Shown: positions 16,557 to 24,700 of the stretch, piece after piece
Position numbering within the stretch: the first letter of the stretch is position 1
Layout of the letters: every line of letters starts with the position of its first letter
Origin: Laspinema olomoucense D3b
GTDB taxonomy: Bacteria; Cyanobacteriota; Cyanobacteriia; Cyanobacteriales; Laspinemataceae
Assembly (NCBI RefSeq): GCF_025370785.1
Contig: NZ_JAMXFA010000055.1
Span: 1 to 35,844, forward strand
Direction: 5' to 3'
DNA length: 35,844 bases
The notes under the pieces: generated by a model
Database searches by the model: none
What the model saw: the letters and a program-made list of their open reading frames with translations, nothing else
What the model was told of the DNA's origin: nothing
Made by a program: the position numbers and the translations under genes

Positions 16557-16925
16557 TTAATGCGTCAGTAAATCATGAACTTGGCCTGAAAGGGATCTCG
16601 GTTCAAAGGGTTTGGTTAAATAACAGGCTGCTCCCGCTTGGATGGCTTCACTCCGACTCCCTTCATCCCCTTTAGTGGTTAAAATTACAATGGGTGTGGC
16701 ATTGTAGCTGGGATGTCCCAGCACGAATCTCAACACTTCCAGCCCGTGCATATCCGGCATATTCAAATCTAAAATCATCAAATCAAACGGAGCAACCGCT
16801 AATTGTTCTATCGCTTCTAGCCCATTCCCAGCTTCCTGAAATGTCACGTTGGTTAAGTCTCGCAGGGATGCGATTACCATTTTTCTCATCGTAGCGGAAT
16901 CATCCACAACTAAAATCCGTTTCAT
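16557..16925 (-). CDS. cheY: CheY-like single-domain response regulator
   Basis: This 122-residue stand-alone receiver domain is the first gene of the che cluster. Conserved positions are all present: acidic D8/D9 in ILVVDDSATMRKM, phospho-acceptor D53 in LMILDLNMPDMHG, the switch Thr in IVILTTKGDE, and the Lys of YLTKPFEP near residue 104. It has no output domain, so after phosphorylation by CheA it should act through a protein partner such as a pilus motor; the target is not shown by the sequence. ATG 16925 is preceded by AAGGAG nine bases upstream, an excellent ribosome site. A TATAAT sequence lies at 17089-17094 on the minus strand, about 165 bp upstream. Confidence 0.95.
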   Translation of the reverse strand: MKRILVVDDSATMRKMVIASLRDLTNVTFQEAGNGLEAIEQLAVAPFDLMILDLNMPDMHGLEVLRFVLGHPSYNATPIVILTTKGDEGSRSEAIQAGAACYLTKPFEPRSLSGQVHDLLTH

Positions 16926-17158
16926 CGTTTCTTTCTCCTTGAATGGATGCTGTTATTAAACCTAAAAAGTGGGATTTTTACCCCTTAGCGAAAATTTAAG
17001 ATGTTGAGCGGTTAGGATTTTGATTCCGGGTGTGCTTGTCCCGTTCCTGAATGCCCAATCGTTCTTTTTTTATGAGTTGCTGAAATTTATTATAGCCCAC
17101 CAGCGCTCCTCGGGCTTTGTAAATTTTATATACTTTTCATGGAGCAACGTATGAGACT

Positions 17159-17311
17159 CTAGTCAATGAGAGCGTCCAATTGACCTTGGACTAACTCTTT
17201 AACTATTTTCTCATGTTCTTTTCCAAATGGGGCGATTTCTTCAAAAAATGCAACAATATCCTTAGAGCTTTCTAAAATTGCCAATTTCTTCGCATATCCC
17301 GGGACCTGCTG
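17159..17311 (-). pseudogene. Short coding-like fragment of an unrecognised protein
   Basis: On the minus strand an open frame of about 50 codons ends at TAG (17159-17161). It reads as normal protein: YAKKLAILESSKDIVAFFEE, then IAPFGKEHEKIVKELVQGQL and a short acidic end. The frame is preceded by a stop and has no ATG start; only GTC or TTG codons are available. It looks like the C-terminal remnant of a degraded gene or a very small protein using a rare start. I do not recognise the family. Confidence 0.35.
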
Positions 17312-17825
17312 TCAGAGTCGGGGATGAGGGAGTAGAGTCGGGTTCAAATCCGCTCGTTCCTTTGTCGGCTCCTGTCCCTCCGCTGCAATTCCCTCGGGAG
17401 GAGGTTTTTTGGCTCTGCTCGTTCCGTTGTTTGAGTTGGATTTAGGCGCTTTTTAAGACTTGATTAGTCTTTAACTTCTCAGTTAACCCCTTGTTTTGAA
17501 AAGTTCCTCTTTTATTTTATTGGGGGAAATTTTTGCAATTTTCCAGATTATAGAGTGCTATAAAACATTTTTTTTGACTATAATACTCTAATTCTATACG
17601 CAATTGAGGGGTAGGTTTATGAAATTAATAAAAATTTAATTATCTAGGAAATGCACCCAGTTGAACAACATTTTGGTTTGGAAAGAGGAGGAGTCGATTG
17701 TGGCGATCGCAAGGCGGGTGCAACAGAGGGTTTCATGTTTCTATAAACTGGGGAAATCACCGCAGCAATGAGTGGTAGTGGTACGGCTGATTCAAGGATT
17801 TATTCGGAAAAAACCCCAGGTTATC

Positions 17826-17849
17826 TCCCCAAGGCGATCGCCTTGGGGA
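17826..17849. repeat. Perfect 24-bp palindrome centred on a HIP1 site
   Basis: The half-site TCCCCAAGGCGA is followed by its exact reverse complement, with GCGATCGC at the centre (17834-17841). It lies in non-coding DNA 186 bp upstream of the HAD gene. The HIP1 octamer is very common in this genome, but the extension to 24 bp is not explained by it. Confidence 0.6.
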
Positions 17850-18034
17850 CCCAGAAGGTACAGGCTGGGAACTACAAAGGGAGCTTTGGGAAAAATTTGT
17901 AGCCTTTAGCACCCTATCTGGGCCAAAAACCTAATTTCTCGTCCCTTGTCTGCGCTCCTGTACCCCTGCTCTAGGGGCGAAAAATTACCCTTGCCATCCG
18001 AGGGCGACTGCTTCCATACTCAGAGAATAGGTCA

Positions 18035-18937
18035 ATGCGTAACACTCAAGGGACCCCACAAGCCATGCCAACTCCTGTAACCAACCCATCCCAATGGGGT
18101 GAACCGGCGATCGCCAATGCCGATATCCAATTGCTGGTTCTCGATATTGATGGCACCATTGCCGGAGTCTCGAATCAAATCACCCAATCGGTGAAAGAAG
18201 CGATCGCCGCAGTCCAGAGAAAAGGCATCCCTGTAGCGATCGCCACGGGACGGATGTATCGATCTGCCCTCCGGTTCCACCAGGAAATTGTCTCCCCCTT
18301 ACCCTTAATCGCTTACCAAGGGGCATTAATCAAAGACCCCGCTACGGAAATCCTTCATTACCACACCCCAGTTGCATCGGAAATCGCCCTAGAATTATTA
18401 GACTACTTTGATGACTCCACCGTGCGATCGCAGCTTTCAGTTCACTGCTATATCGACGATTGTCTCTACGTTCGCGAACTCACCGCAGACAGCCAAGCTT
18501 ACGGCGATCGCACCGGAGTGACACCCATTCCATTAGGCGACTTGCGACCCCTAATCGCCGCATCCGCCCCCACAAAACTCCTCGCCCTGAGCCAAAACAC
18601 CGCTTTAATCGACGAATTGCTGCAAGCCTTTAGCTTACGCTATACCCCCACAGAACTCTACCTCACCAAATCTCATACCACCTTCCTAGAAGCAGGAAAT
18701 CCAGCGGTGAATAAAGGCGCTGCCGTCCGTTATCTCGCCGAAGATATCCTCGGACTCTCGTCGGCGAATGTTATGTGTATTGGGGATAATTTTAATGATG
18801 TGGAAATGCTGCAGTATGCCGGTATCGGGGTGGCGATGGGTAACGCCCCCGAGGGCGTCAAAGCTCTCGCCGATTGGGTGAGTCCCTGCGTAGAGGAAGA
18901 AGGAGTAGCGCGGGCGATCGAGCGGTTTTTGCTGTAA
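18035..18937 (+). CDS. HAD-superfamily hydrolase, Cof-type (subclass IIB)
   Basis: This 300-residue protein is a Cof-like HAD phosphatase, cytoplasmic. Motif I is LLVLDIDGTIAG near residue 31 with nucleophile Asp and acid/base Asp. Motif II is PVAIATGRMY, a Lys of motif III lies in NKGAAVRYLAE, and motif IV is MCIGDNFNDVEML. A type IIB cap domain lies between motifs II and III. These enzymes dephosphorylate small sugar phosphates, nucleotides or cofactor intermediates; the substrate cannot be read from the sequence. The N-terminus before residue 28 is not conserved-looking, and an alternative ATG lies at 18065. The stop is followed 12 bp later by the G-rich minisatellite. Confidence 0.9.
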   Translation: MRNTQGTPQAMPTPVTNPSQWGEPAIANADIQLLVLDIDGTIAGVSNQITQSVKEAIAAVQRKGIPVAIATGRMYRSALRFHQEIVSPLPLIAYQGALIKDPATEILHYHTPVASEIALELLDYFDDSTVRSQLSVHCYIDDCLYVRELTADSQAYGDRTGVTPIPLGDLRPLIAASAPTKLLALSQNTALIDELLQAFSLRYTPTELYLTKSHTTFLEAGNPAVNKGAAVRYLAEDILGLSSANVMCIGDNFNDVEMLQYAGIGVAMGNAPEGVKALADWVSPCVEEEGVARAIERFLL

Positions 18938-18948
18938 GTGCGAGGAAC

Positions 18949-19110
18949 GGGGGAGGATGGGGAGGATGGGGAGGATGGGGAGGATGGGGAGGATGGGGGA
19001 GGTGGGGAGGATGGGGGAGATGGGGGAGATGGGGAGGATGGGGGAGGTGGGGAGGATGGGGGAGATGGGGAGGATGGGGGAGATGGGGGAGATGGGGAGG
19101 ATGGGGGAGA
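18949..19110 (+). repeat. G-rich 9-bp minisatellite array, 18 units
   Basis: About 18 tandem units of period 9 occur in three variants: GGGGAGGAT, GGGGGAGGT and GGGGGAGAT, interleaved in a non-random order. The array begins 12 bp after the HAD stop codon, with the G-rich strand in the transcribed sense. Runs of four or five G spaced by four or five bases satisfy a G-quadruplex pattern. The period is a multiple of three, so many long spurious ORFs cross it. Confidence 0.95.
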
Positions 19111-19317
19111 AACTGGAGCAAAGGGAGATGGAGCCTCGTGAGTGAGTTGCTGCCGACTCACGCCCTAAAGTAGGCTGTGCTTCCTTTGTAGCAGGCGCTT
19201 AAGCCCCAAGAAGTACATATCACGGCAAAGCCATGATAGGAGAGCAGCAGCTACTATCCCTCATCCTCCCGATAAACCTATAGGTTTTTATAGAGTTTTA
19301 AAAATTTGCAGCAGAAA

Positions 19318-19454
19318 GGGCACCGACGACTGGCCGTGTTTCGTCTCGGTGCCCTTATCTGGTTCGCTCCTCACACACCTGTTAATATATCGAACCCAAG
19401 CGGATTTGTCATCCCCCTCAAAAAACTTTCTTGAGAATTTTGTGACATTTTTTT
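19318..19454 (+). ncRNA. Candidate small RNA with a Yfr1-like CUCCUCACACACC motif; doubles as a terminator region
   Basis: A strong stem, GGGCACCGA (19318-19326) with TCGGTGCCC (19346-19354), is extended by GAC/GTC. An unpaired stretch follows with CTCCTCACACACC (19367-19379), then a nested hairpin (TGTCA/TGACA at 19407-19447 enclosing CTCAA/TTGAG) ending in seven T. Stem-loop, CUCCUCACACAC core, terminator stem is the architecture of the cyanobacterial sRNA Yfr1. The spacers here are longer than in known Yfr1, and the core lacks the usual A before CUCC. A plain terminator between the convergent HAD and DALR genes is the alternative. Confidence 0.33.
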
Positions 19455-19485
19455 GAGTTCTGATTCCCAGACGGAGGCATCCGGG

Positions 19486-20370
19486 CTAAAGTTCCAGGGG
19501 GGCAAAACTACTCAATTCTTTTTCTAGTAAGCGTTTCAGCAATTTTTGAGTGAGGGAAATTAACCCCAATCTGGCTTGGGCTAAATCAGGATCCTGGGAT
19601 GGCACGGATCCCAAAATTTGACATTGAGCGTAAAAAGTCAGGAAATCCTGACTTAAGAGGGTAGCAACAGCAAATCGGCTAGTAATTTGGGATGAAGAAA
19701 CGGGAGAACTGAAGGCGTCTAGGGTGGCGATCGCCCGGGAAATTAAGGCGCGTTCCGCAGGATGATGGGTCTTAAGGTGGGTTGGGGACTCCAACCAGGG
19801 GATGAGGTTTGGAGCAGTCACGGAGGCAATACCGGGATGGGCGGGGGTTTCCAGGGTAATCAGGCCCTCTCGCTGGGCCAACCGTAACAGGGCGCAACAT
19901 CGAGCATGGGCGTACTGAATCGGAAATAAATCGAGGGACTCAGCGGGGCGCAAGGGTCCCGGGTCCGGAGTGGCGTCCGGTTGGAGGTCCCAAGCGATCG
20001 CCTGTTGTAACCAAATCGCAATCCCGGGGTCTGTCAGTTCGAGGTACAGTTTGCCCGGAGGAATCACGCTCAGGCTCCAGTGGTGGGACCGAATGGGAAA
20101 TGCTAAGTTTGGGGGCCTAGAGTCCGGGAAACCCTCGGCGATCGCCTGGGCAATTTCCATCGGAGGCATAGACCCCTGTTTCGCGAGTTGTAGGGCGACT
20201 GGGGAAATATAAACGATGCTTTGGGTGTCTTTAGCGCGATAGAGGGGGATAGACGGGGGCACAGGCGGGGGGACTGATGCACCTGAGCGATCGCCTGATG
20301 CTAAACGTGAGGTAATTGCTTGTTGGAGTTGGGCTAAAAGTTGCGGGGCGATCGCCAAGGGTTCAACCAT
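19486..20370 (-). CDS. DALR anticodon-binding domain protein, arginyl-tRNA synthetase-like without catalytic core
   Basis: This protein of about 294 residues resembles arginyl-tRNA synthetase without its catalytic domain. The N-terminal part carries an ArgRS-like stretch (DTQSIVYISPVALQLAKQG). The C-terminal part is a DALR anticodon-binding domain (PIQYAHARCCALLRLAQREG; ARLGLISLTQKLLKRLLEKE). HIGH and KMSK motifs are absent, so it should not aminoacylate. Stand-alone proteins of this kind occur in cyanobacteria; their role is unknown, and tRNA binding is only an inference. I chose ATG 20370 (MVEPLAIAPQLLAQ), which fits the start of the ArgRS-like helix. An ATG at 20451 would add 27 residues of unconvincing composition. 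Neither start has a strong ribosome site. Confidence 0.75.
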   Translation of the reverse strand: MVEPLAIAPQLLAQLQQAITSRLASGDRSGASVPPPVPPSIPLYRAKDTQSIVYISPVALQLAKQGSMPPMEIAQAIAEGFPDSRPPNLAFPIRSHHWSLSVIPPGKLYLELTDPGIAIWLQQAIAWDLQPDATPDPGPLRPAESLDLFPIQYAHARCCALLRLAQREGLITLETPAHPGIASVTAPNLIPWLESPTHLKTHHPAERALISRAIATLDAFSSPVSSSQITSRFAVATLLSQDFLTFYAQCQILGSVPSQDPDLAQARLGLISLTQKLLKRLLEKELSSFAPLEL

Positions 20371-20549
20371 GATCAAGTGAGCGGGTGAGAGAGTCGGTTG
20401 AGCGAGTCCGGTGGGGTCCCCAGCACAATTAGAGAGCCCAAGCCATCCCATGCATTACCGGGCAAAACTGGGTAAAAAGTAACCGGACAAGTCAGGGGGG
20501 GTTAAGTAATATTGGCTACCCTAATTTCTGGATCCCAGCTTATTTTAAT

Positions 20550-20711
20550 ATGAACCGAGAACCGTTACAGCGCGATCGCTCCAAACCGATGACCCATTAT
20601 CCTGAACTCTCCAGTGTCTTAACTCCCCTCACCCTGTTTCAAGGCCGAGTCGGTTTAGGCTCTCGGAATCACGAAGGGTACGGATGGGGCAAAACCCGCC
20701 TATTTTTATGA
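20550..20711 (+). CDS. Possible 53-residue leader ORF overlapping the Crp/Fnr-type gene
   Basis: An ATG at 20550 opens a 53-codon frame ending at TGA 20709-20711, overlapping the next gene by 28 bp in a different frame. The product (starting MNREPLQRDRSKP) has no recognised domain. It has no clear ribosome site. It may be a translationally coupled leader peptide or chance. Confidence 0.2.
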   Translation: MNREPLQRDRSKPMTHYPELSSVLTPLTLFQGRVGLGSRNHEGYGWGKTRLFL

Positions 20712-21685
20712 GGTTGACCCAGACTCATTGTCAACGTTATCAACGATTTTTCAAAGTTTATGACGTTTTAGAGAAGGGAGTATTTGCATCGCCACCGCAT
20801 CATCTGCTTTGGTGCGTCGAGCCAAACTCTGCACAAATTTTAGGTATGTATTCATCTGAACCGGACCAACCCTCTCGGCCTTTTTTAACTCAACAAGCGA
20901 TTTTGGAGTGGGCTGAACAACACTATCGATGTCGGACCTTTCGGAAAGAAGAACGAATTCCCACCCGTCCTGGGTTAGTATATTTAGTGATATCAGGAGC
21001 CGTCCGGTTAGTGGGAATTACCAAAGATAGCCCCAGTTCCCTCCCGGTTGCATCCCGGAAAAGGACGGGGGACAATCTCGCTCCCGCCGACTTGCCCCGG
21101 GTGGAAGTCGCCACCCCTGAGCGATCGCCTAGGCTATCTGGAACCCCTAGGGAATTTCCGGCTCAAGGCTTGAAACTCAATACCCTCCCCGTCCTAGGGG
21201 AAGACAAAGGGGAAAACGCCGAAACCTTTTTAGGGTTTGTGAGTCAGGGTCAACCCTTTGAAGTAGCCAGCGAGACGTTTTTTACTTTTGAAGCCTACGC
21301 TCACATTGACAAAACCTCGGTGATGTGGATGTACTGGCCGGACTTAGATCAGTGGCCGTTATTTCGACAACAGGTCCTGGATGCGTTTCGGTATCAACAC
21401 CAGCGTAAGCTGCTGTGGTTGGGAATTTTGGGCCAGCGACGCACGATCGCCAGACTGTTGGGCTTTTTGACCTTACTGATTGAAGAACATGGTCAAGGGA
21501 TTGGGGATGAGCCAGAAGAAGAGGGGGTAAGTGGGTATTACCTGCCTTGGAATTTAACTCACGCTCAGATTGGCAGTGCGATCGGTTCAACTCGGGTGAC
21601 CGTAACACGATTAATGGGCAAATTACGGGCAGAAGGTTTGATTCAAGTGGGGGAGGGTAACTTAATTGGGTTACCCCCCCGGTAA
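20684..21685 (+). CDS. Crp/Fnr-family transcription regulator with a large insert in the sensor domain
   Basis: This 333-residue protein has a C-terminal winged helix of Crp type (LTHAQIGSAIGSTRVTVTRL, then MGKLRAEGLI near the end). Before it comes a cNMP-binding-like beta-roll, recognisable as RKEERIPTRPGLVYLVISGA near residue 85 and FVSQGQPFEV near 190. Between them, about 70 residues of Pro/Ser/Arg-rich low-complexity sequence replace a normal beta-hairpin loop. A typical member is about 230 residues, so the N-terminal 80 residues and the insert are extra. The usual cAMP-binding Glu-Arg pair is not evident; the ligand is unknown. ATG 20684 has GAAGGG upstream; ATG 20708 is an alternative. 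It converges on the histidine kinase gene. Confidence 0.82.
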   Translation: MGQNPPIFMRLTQTHCQRYQRFFKVYDVLEKGVFASPPHHLLWCVEPNSAQILGMYSSEPDQPSRPFLTQQAILEWAEQHYRCRTFRKEERIPTRPGLVYLVISGAVRLVGITKDSPSSLPVASRKRTGDNLAPADLPRVEVATPERSPRLSGTPREFPAQGLKLNTLPVLGEDKGENAETFLGFVSQGQPFEVASETFFTFEAYAHIDKTSVMWMYWPDLDQWPLFRQQVLDAFRYQHQRKLLWLGILGQRRTIARLLGFLTLLIEEHGQGIGDEPEEEGVSGYYLPWNLTHAQIGSAIGSTRVTVTRLMGKLRAEGLIQVGEGNLIGLPPR

Positions 21686-21703
21686 CGGTCTCTTACCCGT
21701 TTT

Positions 21704-21748
21704 AACCCACACCTGGCGTAGGCGTTCCCTTGGGAAAGGGTGTGGGTT
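21704..21748. terminator. Strong hairpin between convergent genes
   Basis: AACCCACACC (21704-21713) and GGTGTGGGTT (21739-21748) form a perfect 10-bp stem, with TTCCC/GGGAA pairing inside the loop. GGGTTC/GAACCC just downstream can form a competing hairpin. It lies between the convergent regulator and kinase genes and probably ends both transcripts, although there is no long T-run. Confidence 0.55.
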
Positions 21749-21773
21749 CGGACTCCCCGAACCCCGGTCCCGA

Positions 21774-24700
21774 TTAGACGCTCCCATTTTTGAGGGCATC
21801 TAGAAGAATTTCGGTGGCGGATTCGTATAAGGGTAAGGTGATGCTAAACGTCGAGCCTTGATTGGGGTGAGATCTGAAAGAAATCCATCCCCCGTGGAGT
21901 TCGACTAATTTTCGGGTAATGGCTAACCCCAGACCACTGCCTTGATATTTGCGAGTGAGAGAGGAATCAATTTGGGAGAAGGGAGAAAACAACCTCGGAC
22001 GATCGCGCTCGTCAATGCCAATCCCCGTATCCCAGACCACAAAGTGAATCCAATCATGATGCCGAGTGAGCGTGTTCCGCACTGGCTTGGATATGGCCTT
22101 GTCTGCCGCTTGTGACTTCTCATCCCACCCCTCGGGAGTTTCATCGGCACTAGAGCGATAAATTTTTAACCCTACCTCACCTTCGGGGGTGAATTTAATG
22201 GCATTTGTGAGAAGATTTAGGAGCATTTGTTTAAGCCGACGCGGGTCAACTACCATACATTCGAGGGAGGGGTCTACTTCCATCTGAAACTGTAAGCCGT
22301 GATTAGCGACTCGCTCTTGAATCAAGCTGACGAGACCTTGACAAATATCACAAATATAAACCAGTTGGGGTTCGAGTTCCAGGCGATCGGCTTCAATTCG
22401 GGAGAGGTCGAGGATATCATTAATTAGGGATAACAAGTGTTGTCCGCTGGTATGAATCCGGTCGAGGTAAATTTTTTGTTTACCGTTTAATGAACCAAAG
22501 GATTCTTCTAGCAGGACGCTGGAGAAGCCGAGAATGGCGGTTAAGGGGGTGCGGAGTTCGTGCGAGGTGGTGGCGATGAACTCTTCTTTGAGTCGGTTGA
22601 TGGCGGCTAGTTCTTGATTTTGCTCTTGCAGGCGCTGCCATTGGTGACGAAATTCACTCACATCTCGGGCGATCGCAATAATCCGATGGATTGAGCCGGT
22701 TTCGTCGGAGATGGGAGAGTACACGGTTTCTACGGTTTTGTTGCCGATGGGGAAGCTGATCTCGTGACTGACTAAAACGCGATCGCCTGTTTCATAGACA
22801 TGATGCAGCAGGGGTTCGATCGCCTCAGCGGCGTTTGCACTCAGTTCTCGATTGGTTTTTCCGATGATCTGTTCGCGAGTGAGACCAAAGAAGGCAGCAC
22901 CTGCTGCGTTAATCGATAGATAACGCAGTTGGGTATCATATTCCACAAAGATATCACTGGACTGACGCAGAAAAGACCGAAAGTAGTCCGCACTCAGCCG
23001 GGAGGACTCTTCCTTTCTCAGCAAGCGGGCTTGGCGGATGGCGATCGCACAAACTTTGGCGACTTGCTTTACCAGTTCGATCTCGTCGCCATCAAAGTCT
23101 TTGTGTTGGGGTTGAATGATGCCTAATGCGCCGAGGGAACCGCTATCGTCCGCGATCGGAACCAGAGTTTGTTGAAAAAATAGGTTCTGGGGGGACTCGT
23201 GGAACTTCTCATCTCCAGGTAGGGGGCGCTCTCCGATTTCCTCACAATTTACCGCCTCTAAGACACAAAGTTCCCCCTGTAAGAGGACAGTCCGACAGTC
23301 CGGGGAGAGCTGGTTAAAGTCCAAGCGCGTCGCAATGGGCAACGCTTTTTCTGAAAGCGGGTTGAGAAACGATGCCTGGGCCTGATATACTCCTTGTTCC
23401 TCATCCCACAACAGAGCATGACAGCTATCTACCCCGAGAGTTTCCACGATCCCTTGGACAGCGGCACTGATTACACTGTTTTCATCGGTGGCACTGCTGA
23501 GGGTTTCGGTTAAGTGGCGAATCAGTTGCTCGAATTGGAGCGATCGCGCTAGGGTAGTGGTTCTCTGCTGTACTCGATCTTCGAGTTCCCGAGCGTAGGT
23601 GCGTAATTGTTGGACCAGATTGGCTTGTTCGATCGCGATCGCCATCTGAGTGGCGACTGCTTGCACCAGTTGCTTTTCGTCCGTCGTCCATTGTCGGGGA
23701 CCATGACAGTGATGGACAACCAGCAATCCCCACAGGCTAGAAACACTCGGAGATTTGAGAAGATTAGTATCAATCTCGGCAATTTCCCCCGTCGAGTTGG
23801 GAAGTTCTCTCACGCCGAGATTATCCGGTATAATAGAATCTTCCTTATTGCGTCCAATGGCGACTCCCATAAAACTACGAACTTGAAATTGGTTGAGCAT
23901 TTTTCGATGGCAATCGCTCAGGGCAGCACTTTGAGTATCGGGAATTGAGCCAAGACGTCCATTCCGATAAGCATCTTGATGGGCTAGGGGCATACAGTCC
24001 GCTGGAAACCACTGTCCCTTAATGGATGGATAGGGCGTTTGCACATCTTCAGCGATACAAACGCCACTGCCATCGGCCAAAAACTGGAAGGCAAGGGCGC
24101 GATCGGTGTCTAGAGCTTGTCTGAGACCCTGGACCCCCAGTTTTAAAATGGTGGGCAGATCGAAAGTGGAGCGGATTTTAGCGGAAATTCGACTTAGAAG
24201 CATTTCCCGCGATCGCCGCTGTTGGATTTCCTGTTCAGCGCGGGCGCGATCGCTCAAATCCGTGACAAAGGTCATAATATAGCTCTCGTCCTCTTCTTCC
24301 CCCACCAGGCATAGGGTCACCTCTGCTGCCAGGAGGGAACCATTGGCGCAGATGTAACGCTGACGTAGGGTTTGCCGTTTTACGCCCTCTCGCACCATTT
24401 GTTGAATCAGTCGCAACAATGCCGCAAAATCTTCGGGATGGGAAATTGCGCGGGAATCTAAATAGCGCAGTTGACTGGGACTATACCCCGTCATTTGACA
24501 AAAGGCTGGATTAGCTTTGAGGATTCCGCCATCCATGCTGTGGTAAACAATTCCCGTGGGACAGTCCCAAAACACCCCATCAAAGCCGGGATTGGGAAAC
24601 GAGATCCACGATGACTGAGGAGCGATGTAGTCTTGAGTTTGCTTATGGGTTACAGGCGATCGCAAAGCCTCTCTCCCCCAGGAAAATCGCCGGTTTTGAG

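Larger units (their letters stand above)
16926..18034. other. 1.1-kb non-coding stretch upstream of cheY
   Basis: No intact gene is visible. The stretch holds the cheY leader (a minus-strand TATAAT at 17089-17094 is the best -10 candidate, without a convincing -35), the coding-like fragment at 17159-17311, AT-rich sequence at 17480-17640 and the 24-bp palindrome at 17826-17849. A TTCAAAT near 17343 resembles a tRNA T-loop, but no tRNA can be folded around it. Confidence 0.45.

Noticed and set aside
17300-17380. Possible tRNA around GGGTTCAAATCCG
   Set aside because: Only a T-loop-like heptamer is present. The adjoining bases do not form a five-base-pair T-stem, and no acceptor, D or anticodon arm can be folded.
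18858-19173. Several ORFs rich in Gly/Trp, Glu/Asp/Gly or Pro/His/Leu
   Set aside because: They are products of reading the 9-bp minisatellite in all frames. The period is a multiple of three, so no stops arise.
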